From contig BFEA01000654.1 of the NCBI GenBank assembly GCA_003427395.1, positions 598,039-622,708 of the forward strand: 24,670 bases of DNA, read 5' to 3'. This stretch comes from Chara braunii (taxonomy: Eukaryota > Streptophyta > Charophyceae > Charales > Characeae). The translations under genes and the position numbers were made by a program. Below are positions 1 through 9,419 of the stretch, piece after piece; position 1 is the first letter of the stretch; the number at the start of each line of letters is the position of its first letter. A model generated the notes under the pieces. That model made no database searches and was not told the origin of the DNA. It saw nothing but the letters and a program-made list of their open reading frames with translations.

Positions 1-85
<85 letters not shown>
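1..85. repeat. (CA)n microsatellite
   Basis: Uninterrupted CA dinucleotides run from the window edge to position 85, so the true tract is probably longer. It borders AT-rich DNA with several poly(T) and poly(A) runs. Confidence 0.98.
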
Positions 86-86
<1 letters not shown>

Positions 87-430
87 AAGCCCAGCCTGAC
101 CCTTTTTTTTCGTTATTTGTTTTCAATTTTGCATCTTAATTTTTTTTAAACACCCAATTTCCCGCCACAAACCCGAAAAACATTTCTCAAAAAATACAGG
201 ACAACTCAACGACCATGTCCCTCATGATAAAAAATGACAAAAAAAAAAAATTGCTTTTCTTTTTATTTATTTTTAATAATTTGTTTAAATTTTTATTTTT
301 ATTTTTTTTAATCTTAAACGAAGTCAGATTCCAAAATAAAAAATACAAGATTGTAGGGTTTTCCAAGCCGTACAACCCTATATTTGTTTTGTTTTGTTTT
401 ACATATTTTTAGGGGTATAAAAAAAAGATT
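86..430. other. AT-rich low-complexity stretch without a gene
   Basis: This stretch is dominated by A and T runs. The short ORFs on both strands (about 60 codons) are Lys/Asn/Phe-rich by-products of that composition. The only structure seen is an imperfect inverted repeat, TGTAGGGTT at 352-360 against AACCCTATA at 374-382, with a 13-nt loop. Confidence 0.7.
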
Positions 431-440
431 AGAAAAACAG

Positions 441-497
441 GTCGCGGACCGGGCCTCATTGGTCGCGGCCGGCGACCGAATTGCCCGCAGCCTAGGT
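441..497. repeat. GGTCGCG-rich CpG cluster with short hairpin
   Basis: A sudden CpG-rich island follows the AT-rich DNA. It repeats GTCGCG three times (near 441, 462 and 496). A perfect 6-bp inverted repeat, GGTCGC at 461-466 and GCGACC at 472-477, encloses a 5-nt GGCCG loop. It may mark the edge of an unidentified element. Confidence 0.5.
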
Positions 498-513
498 CGC
501 GAGTGTCACAAAG

Positions 514-1320
514 GTGGGCGACAATAAAAAAATTGTTATAATATCATCCTTCCTGCACAGGGCCAAGACATATTTGTCAATTGAAAATATGGTTGTTGCT
601 TTTCTATGTTCTCTTAAGAACGGATTATGGAAGCAGGGTATCCTGATGAACTTTTTGATAGTGCTCTCCCTAATTTCTCAAAGAAATTTGGGGGCCTATG
701 GAAGGAATGGCTCTCGGTGCTAACAGGCTGCGGCCGCTTGTTGAGAACAAGATAGGGGTCGTGATACGCCCGTTTTAGGGGGTAAGTCATTCGGCTTATG
801 TATTGGGGGGTACGATGCTGGGGTTGGTACTCATCAACGCCTCCAAACCTTGAATTGTGGTTATGAGGTTTTGTTCTTTGGTTTTGCGTGAAGGTTTGTG
901 AAGGTTTAAAACCTGAGTCGATAGAATACGAAGTATTTTGGTATTGTTGGTTTGTATAACGAACCGGGCGGGTCTTGAACCTGGTATTGGTAGACTAGAC
1001 ATAGTGGGAGGTACTTCGGGATTACCAGCTGGATATAGGAAGTAGTAGGCTAGGTACGCGATTTGGTCAGGGTATTTTCGGTGTGTGAAGTGGCTATGAC
1101 TTGAGGACAGGAGATACCGGTCAACGTGTGTTGTAGTTGGCTGCAACTTTTTCTTACTATTAATACTGAGGATAGTCAAGAGTTCATCAAGCCGACTTAA
1201 TGACCCCTGATGAGTCCTTGCAGGCGGCCAGGCGAAACCGGTCGGGTCACTTCCACCTAACGGAAGCTTGTCTTCCGTCTTGTGTTTCAAGTTTATATTA
1301 ATCAAGTCGTGTTCGGAAAC
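514..1320. other. Unclassified sequence, no supported gene
   Basis: The only long open stretch is on the minus strand (796-1305, 169 codons). It begins with TTG, has no recognisable domain, and is about as long as the longest chance ORF expected in a window of this size. Nothing else could be supported here. Confidence 0.55.
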
Positions 1321-1327
1321 TCTGACA

Positions 1328-1362
1328 TCTTCTTCATCTTCTTCTTCTTCTTCTTCTTCTTT
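1328..1362. repeat. (TTC)n trinucleotide repeat
   Basis: About eleven TTC/TCT triplets with one CAT interruption. They generate Ser- or Phe-rich pseudo-ORFs in the two readable frames. Confidence 0.9.
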
Positions 1363-1595
1363 TCTATCCCCCCTTTTTACTCTTCTCTTTCGCTTGAGTT
1401 GCAGACTGGTTCGGCGTTGTGTGTCATGTTTGTGGTTCGGTGTGGTGAGTATATGTTACTACCATCTGGATGTCCATACCTGGCATACAAAGCTATGTCT
1501 TGTTTTTTTTTTTTTTCATCTTTTAGTAGTATCTCGTTTTTTTTTCCGTCTTCTTTTACGTTCTTTATTCTGACAACGACGTGACGGGGTTGAGA

Positions 1596-1612
1596 CGCCC
1601 TCATTGAGGGCG
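1596..1612. repeat. Inverted repeat CGCCCTC-ATT-GAGGGCG
   Basis: Perfect 7-bp arms with a 3-nt loop. A second, slightly mutated version lies about 108 nt downstream at 1704-1720, so the hairpin is itself a repeated unit. Confidence 0.75.
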
Positions 1613-1703
1613 TACTTAGACTAGCAGTATCTCGAATGTATACCTGGATCTATCACGCCACAATTCCATCCAAAAATACATAAAAAAAGTCGTAGTGGGA
1701 GTA

Positions 1704-1720
1704 TGGCCTCATTGAGGGCA
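1704..1720. repeat. Second copy of the CCTCATTGAGG hairpin
   Basis: Related to 1596-1612. The core CCTCATTGAGGGC is retained, with one mismatched pair in the stem (6 of 7 pairs). A shorter GGCCTCATTG match also occurs at 451-460. Confidence 0.65.
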
Positions 1721-1835
1721 TGTTCACATTAGCTCTTGGGAGAATGTAGCCAACTGTTTAAAAAAATAAAAATAAAAAAAATGTATCCAACTGCACACAC
1801 TTCATTATTATTGTTGCTTCCTTTTTTTTTCCCCG

Positions 1836-1890
1836 TACTGGTTCCTCCAGGCTTGGCCTGCCCTGCTACTGGTACCTCCAGACTCAGCAG
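1836..1890. repeat. Imperfect tandem repeat with TACTGGTNCCTCCAG core
   Basis: TACTGGTTCCTCCAG and TACTGGTACCTCCAG lie about 30 nt apart. A third GGTACTGG occurs in the following sequence near 1937. Function unknown. Confidence 0.6.
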
Positions 1891-2184
1891 GCTCGACTTT
1901 CCCGTCACATGAGAGTCGAAACTGCTTAGTTGGGTGAGGTACTGGTGGTTTTTTTCTTTCAAGAATCACTGGAACAGGGCGCACGTGATGCATTGGAGGG
2001 GTTCTTTTTTTTCTTTTTCTTTTTGTACTGTATTTTTTATTTTATATCTCTATACTACTAAAAGTTGTAAAGGTCCCGCCAACATGCTCGGTCGCAGGCC
2101 CAAGGGAAACTCGTGGAGGGGTGGAACCCGGTAGGGGAACTGGTGCAGGGGTGAGGCGCTGAGGCGGGCAGGGAGAAACGAACC

Positions 2185-2224
2185 GGGCGAAAAGCCACGC
2201 GGGCGCGCGAAAAGCCACGCGTGT
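2185..2224. repeat. 20-bp tandem duplication GCGAAAAGCCACGC
   Basis: The 14-mer GCGAAAAGCCACGC occurs at 2187 and 2207, giving two adjoining 20-bp units. Confidence 0.85.
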
Positions 2225-2487
2225 GGGCGCAGGGTGGATGCAAGGTTCAAGGTGCGAACGCCTAGGCCAAAACGCACAGCGGAAACAGAAGCGGGCCAAG
2301 GGCGGCGTGGAACAGCAGGGGCCAACGGAACGCTGGAGTGGAAGGCGGGGGTGAACGAAAGGTTGGTGCCGAGGTCGACATGCTGAAGAGCGGATGGGGG
2401 GGGCGGACCTCGGATGGAGTGCGTGTGCGGGACGTCGCATGGCGTGCATACGTGTCGATGCACGCCGATGGGGGGGAAAGAAGCAGT

Positions 2488-2514
2488 GGGCGGGGCGGAG
2501 GGGGAGGAGGGGGG
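2488..2514 (+). other. G-quadruplex motif
   Basis: Four plus-strand G runs (3, 4, 5 and 6 G) are separated by loops of 1, 4 and 4 nt, which fits the standard G3+N1-7 rule. Confidence 0.8.
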
Positions 2515-2574
2515 CAATGTGCATGTGCGCATAAGAGGGAGTGGGAGAGCGAGGTGAGCATGGGAGATCCGCAT

Positions 2575-2873
2575 GTCGCTGGCACGTTATCGGAGGGAGA
2601 GGTGTCCCGGCCCTCCGCTGTGTACTGAGTGCCTGCCCACGTACTCCTGCTGTGTACCCGGCGTCTGTTCGCTTACCAGTCCACAGGGTCATGGGTGGTG
2701 CCAGGTTTCGTCGCTGGGCTTTCCTGTCGAACCACGCAGGCTCCATACAGCAGGTTGACATGTGGTCAAAGTAGCCGTCGGGTTCACCAGGGGTCGCGAC
2801 AGTAAAAGGTTAGTGCAGGCTACTCAGCCGCACGCCGGGCACAGATGGTCGTGTTCAGGGTTAGGTGCAGAGC
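2575..2873 (+). mobile_element. 3' internal end of an upstream LTR-like retroelement copy
   Basis: This segment is paralogous to 4270-4645. Both contain a CGGAGGG...GTCCCGGCCCTCC-type start (TCCCGGCCCTCC), an internal CAGGCTC, and a TAGCCGTCGGGTTC(A/G)CC block, in the same order. Both are followed by a long purine tract and a TGTC. I read it as the 3' end of an element whose body lies upstream or has been lost. Orientation is inferred from the polypurine tract and TATA positions. No coding domain was seen. Confidence 0.55.
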
Positions 2874-2911
2874 AAAAAAGGAAAAAAAAAAAAAAAAAAA
2901 AGGGGAGAGAT
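2874..2911 (+). promoter_or_regulatory. Candidate polypurine tract (copy 1)
   Basis: About 38 nt of A and G, including an A20 run and AGGGGAGAGA. A second purine tract lies at the equivalent place in the next unit (4648-4688). Both sit just upstream of a TGTC. This placement is that of a plus-strand primer (PPT) before a 3' LTR. The assignment is inferred from architecture only. Confidence 0.5.
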
Positions 2912-2940
2912 AAAAAATAGAAAAGACGGGAAAAGTCACA

Positions 2941-3911
2941 TGTCGAATCTACACCTTGAATCAGTTCGCTGTTTCCACGTGGAGTGAACTAGTGGTCCCC
3001 AACGGTAGTGTCACTATAACTTTCTCCTTTTCTTTTGTTTCAATTCTACCTTATTTTCATTTCACGCCGAAGGCCTGCCCCCTAACCTCTACTAAGTAAT
3101 GAGTGCTTGACTGCCCAGTTATGGCGTAGGTGAAAGCAGAGGAAAGAAATGGTGCATGGGCAGCACGTGGAATTGGACTGTTGTCTAAAAGTCCTTTCGC
3201 ATGGAGTCTTTTCCTTTTTTTTTGTAGCCGCGACGCTAAGGTTCTGGGGGCATCGTTCGCTCACTAACTATTATATTTGTCTTTTCGCCTAGCCCGTTGA
3301 GCGTCGATCTCTCTCCTTTGTCATTTTATGAGGAGCGAACAATCCAGTTTCGAAACCTGAGCTAAGTATGGACGGGCTAGACTGGCCGACCTCTACACTT
3401 CGGCTGCTGTGGACCTAGCCAATGAGCCGCAGTCGGTGCAGGGCCCAAAAATGGGAGCACCCACGACCGCATTGGTAGGAGGCTCATCACCCCGCAGGGG
3501 TCATGATCCCCCTCCTTACCATCCGCACGGGTACCCATGAGGGGTAGTTCGATGGCCTCCTTTTGGAAGGAGGGGCACGAACCCGTATCCCGTTATGGGA
3601 CCACGATAACGAACCAGCTGTCATTTCATACAAAAGATGAAGGGGCCAACGATTGATAGCGAGTGTGCCTCCCGTATTACGACCGCCTCCCGTGTTACGA
3701 CCGTTGAGGTTCAAACTCTCGTTTTCTCTTTTATTATTTTATCTTATTTTATTATCTTCGAATTATGGGTAACTAAAATACTGGGCTCTGAAAGTTATCT
3801 AGAATTTCTTGTTTAGAGCGTCGGGATCGCAACCTACGGCAAACCTATAAAGAGTGGGGAAGGCAAGCATTTGACTACTTGGGGCATGAGTAATCTCACT
3901 ACATGGGGTAC
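2941..3911 (+). repeat. LTR-like segment, unit 1
   Basis: The segment starts with TGTC after a purine tract and ends before TGGCGAGCCGA, a possible tRNA-primer site. It is paralogous in order to 4694-5377. Shared blocks include GCATTGGTAGGAGGCT(C/T)ATCACCC, CCCCCTCCTT(A/G)CCATC, ACGGGTACCCA, ATCCCGTTATGGGACCA, and GGATCGC followed by CCTATAAA(A)GA. Unit 1 is longer, with about 250 nt at 3090-3360 that unit 2 lacks. The TATA-like box near its 3' part suits a U3/R border. The expected terminal CA is not clear, so the boundaries are provisional. Confidence 0.5.
3846..3852 (+). promoter_or_regulatory. TATA-like box (TATAAAG) in LTR-like unit 1
   Basis: CCTATAAAGAG follows a conserved GGGATCGC block and lies about 215 nt upstream of the ORF-head ATG at 4063. 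The equivalent box in unit 2 is at 5312. Confidence 0.5.
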
Positions 3912-4062
3912 TGGCGAGCCGAAGAGAGGGAGGCTAGGTGGCATGGTGAATGTCCGGAAGTCCATCTGAGTGCATATGTTCATGCTCTGATTAATCGACT
4001 TTGGTTATCTCGAAACGCTGCGGTCTGGTACCGTATACGGTCCAATCGGGAGAGACTCGACC

Positions 4063-4338
4063 ATGGTGCGTAGCAGCGGATTGTATGGCTATAGGCCAAG
4101 GTGCCTCCAATTCCTTTGCAGGTGGGAGCGGATGTCAGGGGAAGGGCCTACAGTGACGGCCATACGGGACTTCAGCTACGGTAACCAGGAGGCGAGACTG
4201 AAGGTAAACGTAGAACGGGGGAAAGAGGAGGAAACGAAAGCAGATCAGGCGTTGCAGGCAGCCATCACGGAGGCAAAGGACCGTTGTCGGAGGGCGCGGC
4301 ATCCCGGCCCTCCTGTGTGCCAAGTTCCTGCTTGGTAG
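4063..4338 (+). pseudogene. Retroelement ORF head (gag position), truncated
   Basis: The ATG at 4063 opens a frame whose start matches the ORF at 5556: both read M(V/T)RS(S/N)GL(Y/F)GYRP, then W(E)..M...G.TV.A. Later it has LKVNVERGKEEET and AAITEAKDRCRRA, matching VITEARYRAEW in unit 2. After about residue 71 the reading runs into the 3' internal segment (TCCCGGCCCTCC), so the last residues are not original and most of the internal region is deleted. The function is unknown. By position after an LTR-like segment and leader it would be a gag-like or element-specific protein, but no zinc knuckle, protease or RT motif is visible. Confidence 0.55.
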
Positions 4339-4647
4339 CTCCTCGCTTTGACGACCCGCAGCTCGTCGGGTAGTTCCCAAACCTCCAAGGCCCACCTAGT
4401 ATACCGGACTCTGTCCAGTTGGTGCCTGCCCTAGCAAAAGGGTGCGCCACTGGACTTTCCATTGGTCCATGCAGGCTCGGCGCCCTGCTGTACAGCAGAG
4501 CACTACCGGCCTGTGGTCGTGGTAGCCGTCGGGTTCGCCCAGGGACGCGAAGGTAGAGGGACCGGCGCAGTCTTTTCTATTGCGCGCCGAGTGCCCTCTA
4601 ACCGGGTTATGGGTTAGGTCCGCAGGCTCGCTGATACAGTCGAACAG
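4270..4647 (+). mobile_element. 3' internal end of LTR-like retroelement, unit 1
   Basis: Homologous to 2575-2873: it shares TCCCGGCCCTCC, GTAGCCGTCGGGTTC and the final purine tract in the same order. It is joined directly to the ORF head, so this copy lost its middle. Confidence 0.55.
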
Positions 4648-4688
4648 AAAAAGGGGAAAGAGGAAAAAAAAGAAAAGGAAAAAGGGGG
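4648..4688 (+). promoter_or_regulatory. Candidate polypurine tract (copy 2)
   Basis: 41 nt made only of A and G, ending in AAAAAGGGGG, six bases before a TGTC. It corresponds to 2874-2911. Confidence 0.5.
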
Positions 4689-4693
4689 TCAAG

Positions 4694-5377
4694 TGTCAGG
4701 ACTGCGCGCAGATCTGGGCCCTCGCTTTAGTCCGGGCCGATCTAGTGACCTCTGACCACGACTGCATTATGATTTCTCTTCATATCCTATTTTAATTTAA
4801 TTTATTGTTATTATTATTATTGTTGTTGTTGCCAATCCTCCTATTTTAATTTTCTCTTTCGGCCTGTGATTTCACGGGAAGGCCAACGGTTCGGGTTCCG
4901 AGCTCAAACTGTGGTCTACGGCCTAAGCTAGCCGACCCCTCGAATATCGTCTGTGGATGAACTGTCCGGTTGAGCGCCGCGCAGTAAGACCTCAAAAGAG
5001 GGGCGACCCGCGGCCGCATTGGTAGGAGGCTTATCACCCTCCAAGGAAGGTCATAAGCCCCCTCCTTGCCATCGGACACGGGTACCCAATAGAGGAGGGC
5101 CGGCGGTATGTTTTGAAAAGGAGAAGTTCACCATCGGGATCCCGTTATGGGACCATAGTGTCAAGTTTGAAGTCACTTCACTTTCTTTTCTCCTTTCCTG
5201 CTAAAATTATCATAGACCACTAATTCAAGGTTCATAAAAAGTTAGAATTAGAATACCTGATCTGAGAAGTACCCGCGTTTAGAACTCAGGGATCGCGGAA
5301 GGGAGCGATCCTATAAAAGAAAGGAGGAGCCGAGTTTTTGGGTGCGAGTGTATGGGCGACTTTGCCGCACTGTGTAC
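4694..5377 (+). repeat. LTR-like segment, unit 2
   Basis: Begins TGTC after the purine tract and ends before TGGCAAGCCGA, the counterpart of TGGCGAGCCGA after unit 1. It shares the block series of unit 1 (GCATTGGTAGGAGGCT, ACGGGTACCCA, ATCCCGTTATGGGACCA, GGATCGC, CCTATAAA) but is shorter. An AT-rich stretch at about 4790-4830 holds an ATT/GTT triplet run. The two units are clearly diverged, so this is an old arrangement. Confidence 0.5.
5312..5319 (+). promoter_or_regulatory. TATA-like box (TATAAAAG) in LTR-like unit 2
   Basis: CCTATAAAAGAAAGGAGG lies about 240 nt upstream of the ATG at 5556. Both its sequence and its position correspond to 3846-3852. Confidence 0.5.
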
Positions 5378-5555
5378 TGGCAAGCCGAGGCGTGAGAGGT
5401 AAGCGGCGAAGGTGGTGTGTGGTAGTCAGCCTGCTAGCGCTCGGGGTGTTAGACTGCTGCTATTCCAGGACGGCTCGGTCTCGGCTCTCGAGTGAAGTGG
5501 GTAGTCTGTGTGCGTTAGTGCTGAGCACCGGTCTCAGCTCATCAAGCGGGTGGCT

Positions 5556-6033
5556 ATGACACGTAGCAATGGCCTTTTTGGCTATAGGCCAGGGCACTTG
5601 AGGTTCTATTGGAGTTGGGAGCCTATGCGTGAAGAGGGGGCTACAGTCGATGCCTGCCTGAGCTACAGTAAAAGTGACGAGATGGCGAACCTGAAAAATT
5701 AATGTCTATGGAGGGAAAGAGCAGGAGATGAGGGAGGACGTGAAAGTTCAGGGTGTAATTACGGAGGCTCGTTACCGAGCCGAGTGGCGGTTCAGAAGAG
5801 ACAGAAAGACTGCGAGCTTAAAGGTAACGGTTACTTACCGTGAAGAAGAGACTTCCACGAGCACGACCGAGAGAGAACAGCAAGAACTGGGCCGGGACTC
5901 CGAGGCAGAATCTGAGGCCAACGATGGGCAGACCAGGTCTTTCCACGGACTGGAGCAGTGGCGGAGAGAGCATCTGCCAACCGAGTCCGTAGAGGACGGC
6001 CCGGAGGCCAGTTCGGTCCAGCCGCAGGAGTGA
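5556..6033 (+). pseudogene. Retroelement ORF (gag position), frameshifted
   Basis: The ATG at 5556 aligns with that at 4063 and gives MTRSNGLFGYRP and WEPMREEGATVDA. This frame stops at 5700-5702. Homology resumes in another frame from about 5728 with VITEARYRAEW, then a charged region LKVTVTYREEETSTSTTE, an acidic DSEAESEAND, and RSFHGLEQWRREHL, ending in a TGA at 6031-6033. So there is at least one frameshift near 5700. The part from about 5767 is paralogous at protein level to 11192-11473, which shows an ancestral coding constraint. No domain is recognised. Confidence 0.6.
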
Positions 6034-6862
6034 GAACGGGACCACTCAACTACGGCACAGGGAGAGGTAGGACCATCAAGAACAGGGCATTCGTAGAAGG
6101 CGGGGAGAGTAAAAAACTAGGAAAGGAGGAGGACAGCGCGCGAGGTGGTTACGCGTGTGCAGTCTGCACGTGGCACGGCCCAGAGGGGCATGGAGAGAGG
6201 GTCAGCTCGAAGGAGACTGGGCCGCAGAGGTGATGGGTGTGCGAGTGTGAAACTAGGCATGGGCGACAAGTGATATGAGAGGAAATCACTAACGCGGGCA
6301 GGACTTCTTGGATGACGTTAACTGCTCAAGATGAGCCCACGCCGTGTGCCTGTAAGGAGGGTCAATGTGCATGTCCATGGTGATATGTACTCAGGGTCAT
6401 TTCCTTGAAGCGCAGAGTGCGAGTGAGCGAGCGACATTTCCTGTCTAACTGTGTACTCTCGCCATCATCCTCAATCTTCAGTTGGCTGCCCAAGTGCGTC
6501 TCGTGAGTCAGATGTACAACGAGAGACGGGATAAGCCCGCTGGGGTTGAGCTACGTACTTGAGGGGCGATTGACGCAGTCACTCTTGTTAAGTTCCAGTG
6601 GGCCGAACAACAATTACTAACCCGATAATGGTGAAAGGAGGAGAGTTTTGCGCGCCAGGCTGATTCTGTTGGAGTTGCGCTGAGCACGTGAGACGACCAC
6701 TGAGCGGTGAAAACAAGACCTAAGGCCACTTTTTTTTTTCGTGTGGCCGATGATCGACATATGGAAAGAGAGCCATATCTCTACGAAGTGGTCGATGTAT
6801 AAATAAGTGGTTGACGTCATCTATTTCGCTGCGCATCTTCGGTTAACCTACAGGAACTGAGG
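6034..6862. other. No supported gene; element flank and small inverted repeats
   Basis: Probably the decayed continuation of the LTR-like element grading into unclassified DNA. Visible structure: GGCCAC at 6724-6729 and GTGGCC at 6743-6748 around a T-rich loop, and ATATGG at 6760-6765 with CCATAT at 6774-6779. These are followed by TATAAATA (near 6798) and TGACGTCA (near 6812). No ORF with support. Confidence 0.5.
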
Positions 6863-6998
6863 GCTTCTTGGTTTACTTCTTAGTTCTCGGCTCAGCTCTT
6901 GGTTAACTTCTCAGTTCATTTTTCGAGTCACTTCTTGGTTCACTTTTTGGTTTATTTCTCGGTTCATTTCTCGGTTCACTTCTTGGCACTATTTCTCG
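6863..6998 (+). repeat. 12-bp minisatellite, CACTTCTTGGTT type
   Basis: About eleven imperfect units. The best-kept run from about 6930 reads CACTTCTTGGTT, CACTTTTTGGTT, TATTTCTCGGTT, CATTTCTCGGTT, CACTTCTTGGCA. Upstream units carry more substitutions and one insertion (CTCGGCTCAG). The 12-nt period preserves frame, but no surrounding ORF is supported. Confidence 0.8.
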
Positions 6999-9419
6999 TA
7001 CTCTCGTTACTCAGAGTACAGTCAACTTTCTGTCTACCAAGTTATTGAAAAGGATCTTGCGTAAGTGGAACCACGTGATATAGTTGCGAGAGTGATTAAC
7101 GAAGGAAGGGTCAGAATCATCAGGTAACCCCTGTGGTGAATGAGACTCAGTTTGTTTTGTGTTGGTTTCACCATGGCAGTTAAGACTTCATAATGCATCT
7201 CCTGACATCGTTTTGTCATAATTCAGGGTATTTCTGGTAGCCTGTTCCAAGTAGTGAACATTGGGAAAATCACTGATAAGGAAAGGGGTGATCTTAACTA
7301 TAGTCTCACCGAAGTGGGAAAACAGTCACTTCTGGCGTGACAACGCCTGTTATTCGATAATGTATCGTTTAGTAAATCGATTGTCTTCTATCCGTCTGAT
7401 AAACTGCCTGTTAAGAGTAAATGGTCTGCTGAGTGACCTCACAGAAGAATGGTCGCTCGTACTTGTAGCAAAATCGTCTAAGACTCGTGCTCGTAGATCG
7501 CCACTTCCACCTGGTGTAAGCGTTGATCTGATAGTACGTTCAGAGAGCCAGTGAGCTTGAGATTCTATTTTGAACTACGGTGAGCATGCACAGGGGCAGA
7601 GTTTCTTTCCTATACTCTCGCTTGGCCTTCCAAATCGTTTGTAATGTATTTGGATGATCAAAGTAATTACGAGTCGTTGTTACACCTTTTGCTCGGAGGC
7701 TGTCAACTGACTCTGGCGAGCTTCTTGATGCGCAATGAGTTCACAGTACTCATCAGGGAAGCTCCAGCCCGTCAGTCAGAGTTCACTTCTTCTACAAAGG
7801 GCAAAAGTTTCCAAACTTAGGAGATATCAGAAATGATTATTGTGGTTTGATGGGGAGGAAGCGCGCAGTGCTCAAAAAAGCCGCTTATTTACTTGTCAAA
7901 TTCTTGATTGATGGAGAGTAACCCCAACACTTGCTCATACCAGTTCAGCCTCGGTGGAAAGTCTTACCTAGTAAGATCATTAGTCATTCTCTCTCTGCAG
8001 GGAGTGGTTAATTTTTTTATGCTAAACGGGGGAATGTTCGTGAGTTTCTGCCTTCATATACAATGATTAGACCTGTGTTAGTCTAAACCAGTGCTTGACC
8101 TCCGTTATGTTCGGTGTGACGTGCAAAGTTCTGAGCGGGGAAAATGCGCTCCTTCCTGTGAGCGCGGATTAAGCGTGAATATGATCTTCGATGATGACGC
8201 TAAAATGATTGGGTTATTTAAAATTGTCATATATATATATATGCTTGATTATTTAAATTTTGGTTATGCAAAGGGGGACAAGCCCGAGCCTTGCTCTGAA
8301 TGACGTGGTATCCCAAGTCAGTTCGGAACTAGAACCGTTTACATTGTACGTCTCACCTTTTCACGTGTAAAACACCACGTGTGTGCCGTATGAACTGAGG
8401 CCGTGAATTATTGAGTTCCGTACTGAGTAAGCTGATTAAGCTGAGAAACATGGCCGATAATCTTTTAATGCTACCTCAACTTTGATATTTTTGATTAGTC
8501 GAGTTATGCATGCATAGGGTTAATGGGCGACACATATCCTAGGTATCATTAGAGCAAGCACTTCCTTCGTTATCGAGTCACGAACAAACAGGCTGCCCTT
8601 GTAGATTTACGTTGGTAGTCACGTTTGAGCACCATACGGCTCAACAGCGGAAACACATCTCAACAAAGCTGTAGCGAATCCGGAGTGACTTCCCCTCCGG
8701 CGTTAACCCGGCTAGTACTGACTTTTTGTGCTCAAAACGTTGTCCGGAATGTTGGTGAGTCTCGACCCTGAATTTGCATGGGGAAATAGCTCTGGGTACT
8801 GGCGTGCTGAGTAATCGCACCTACTGAGAAAGGTTTAGAGGTATTCCGTGTCTGAAGTTTTCGCCTCCTTAAGGCAGGAGCGGTTAATCCTCAAAGTGAA
8901 CGTTGGGCAATTTACGTGCATAATTCCTGAGCAAGGGTGTTACCCCTGATTAGTGATGTAACTCGGTGGGGCGACAATACTGTATTGGTTGTTTCTCAAA
9001 AGTTTTGCTCCCATCAGCGAGCCGAGTGCCACGATAACCACTATTGTGCACAAACATCCGTGAGGTCACATTTCCGAGTAGTACGAAACATTTGAGTGTT
9101 TTCAGTGATGCTCAGTTCCGTGCACAATCTCAAGTTCTCAGAGCAAAACTATCTTTCCACGTAGGGAGGGACAGACTGTATTTGACTACAAATTGACGAA
9201 GGCAAGCTTACCCCCTATGTTCGTACACGTTCCCCGTGAATGAGGCCTATGCGTAGAGGCAGGTCCAGCACTACCTGTCTGTCTCGGGGTGCGCTAGGTT
9301 ATGTAAAAACATGAGCCGAACATAACAAGGCGCCCCTGTGAGCAAGTGGGTGAAGACCAAGCCTGACTCACGCGGAAAGGTATGTAGGCCTCCTAACCTT
9401 CGGCCTATCTGTTACTGCA
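6999..9419. other. 2.4 kb without a supported gene
   Basis: Frames are short and unconvincing on both strands. Composition is mixed, with frequent TGAGT/ACTCA words. A short (AT)n lies at about 8228-8241. It may contain the 5' flank or promoter of the copy-1 gene at 9420, but I could not align it by eye with the region upstream of copies 2 or 3. Confidence 0.5.

Larger units (their letters stand above)
2042..2620. other. GC-rich block, probably noncoding
   Basis: Composition shifts sharply to G-rich on the plus strand. Several minus-strand frames stay open together (the longest is 2042-2761, 239 codons, Pro/Arg/Ala/Ser/His-rich), as expected when stop codons are scarce. No motif singles out one frame. 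The block contains a short tandem duplication (2185-2224) and a G-quadruplex motif (2488-2514), and it runs into the 3' remnant of the LTR-like element. Confidence 0.6.

Noticed and set aside
352-382. Interstitial telomere repeat (TAGGGTT and AACCCTA)
   Set aside because: Only single, oppositely oriented matches, better explained as a small inverted repeat.
796-1305. 169-codon minus-strand ORF as a gene
   Set aside because: It starts at TTG with no nearby ATG and has no recognised motif. An ORF of this length is expected about once by chance in a window this size.
2042-2761. 239-codon minus-strand ORF as a gene
   Set aside because: It lies in a GC-rich block where several frames are open at once. 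The product is a low-complexity Pro/Arg/Ser mixture, and the block overlaps the retroelement 3' remnant.
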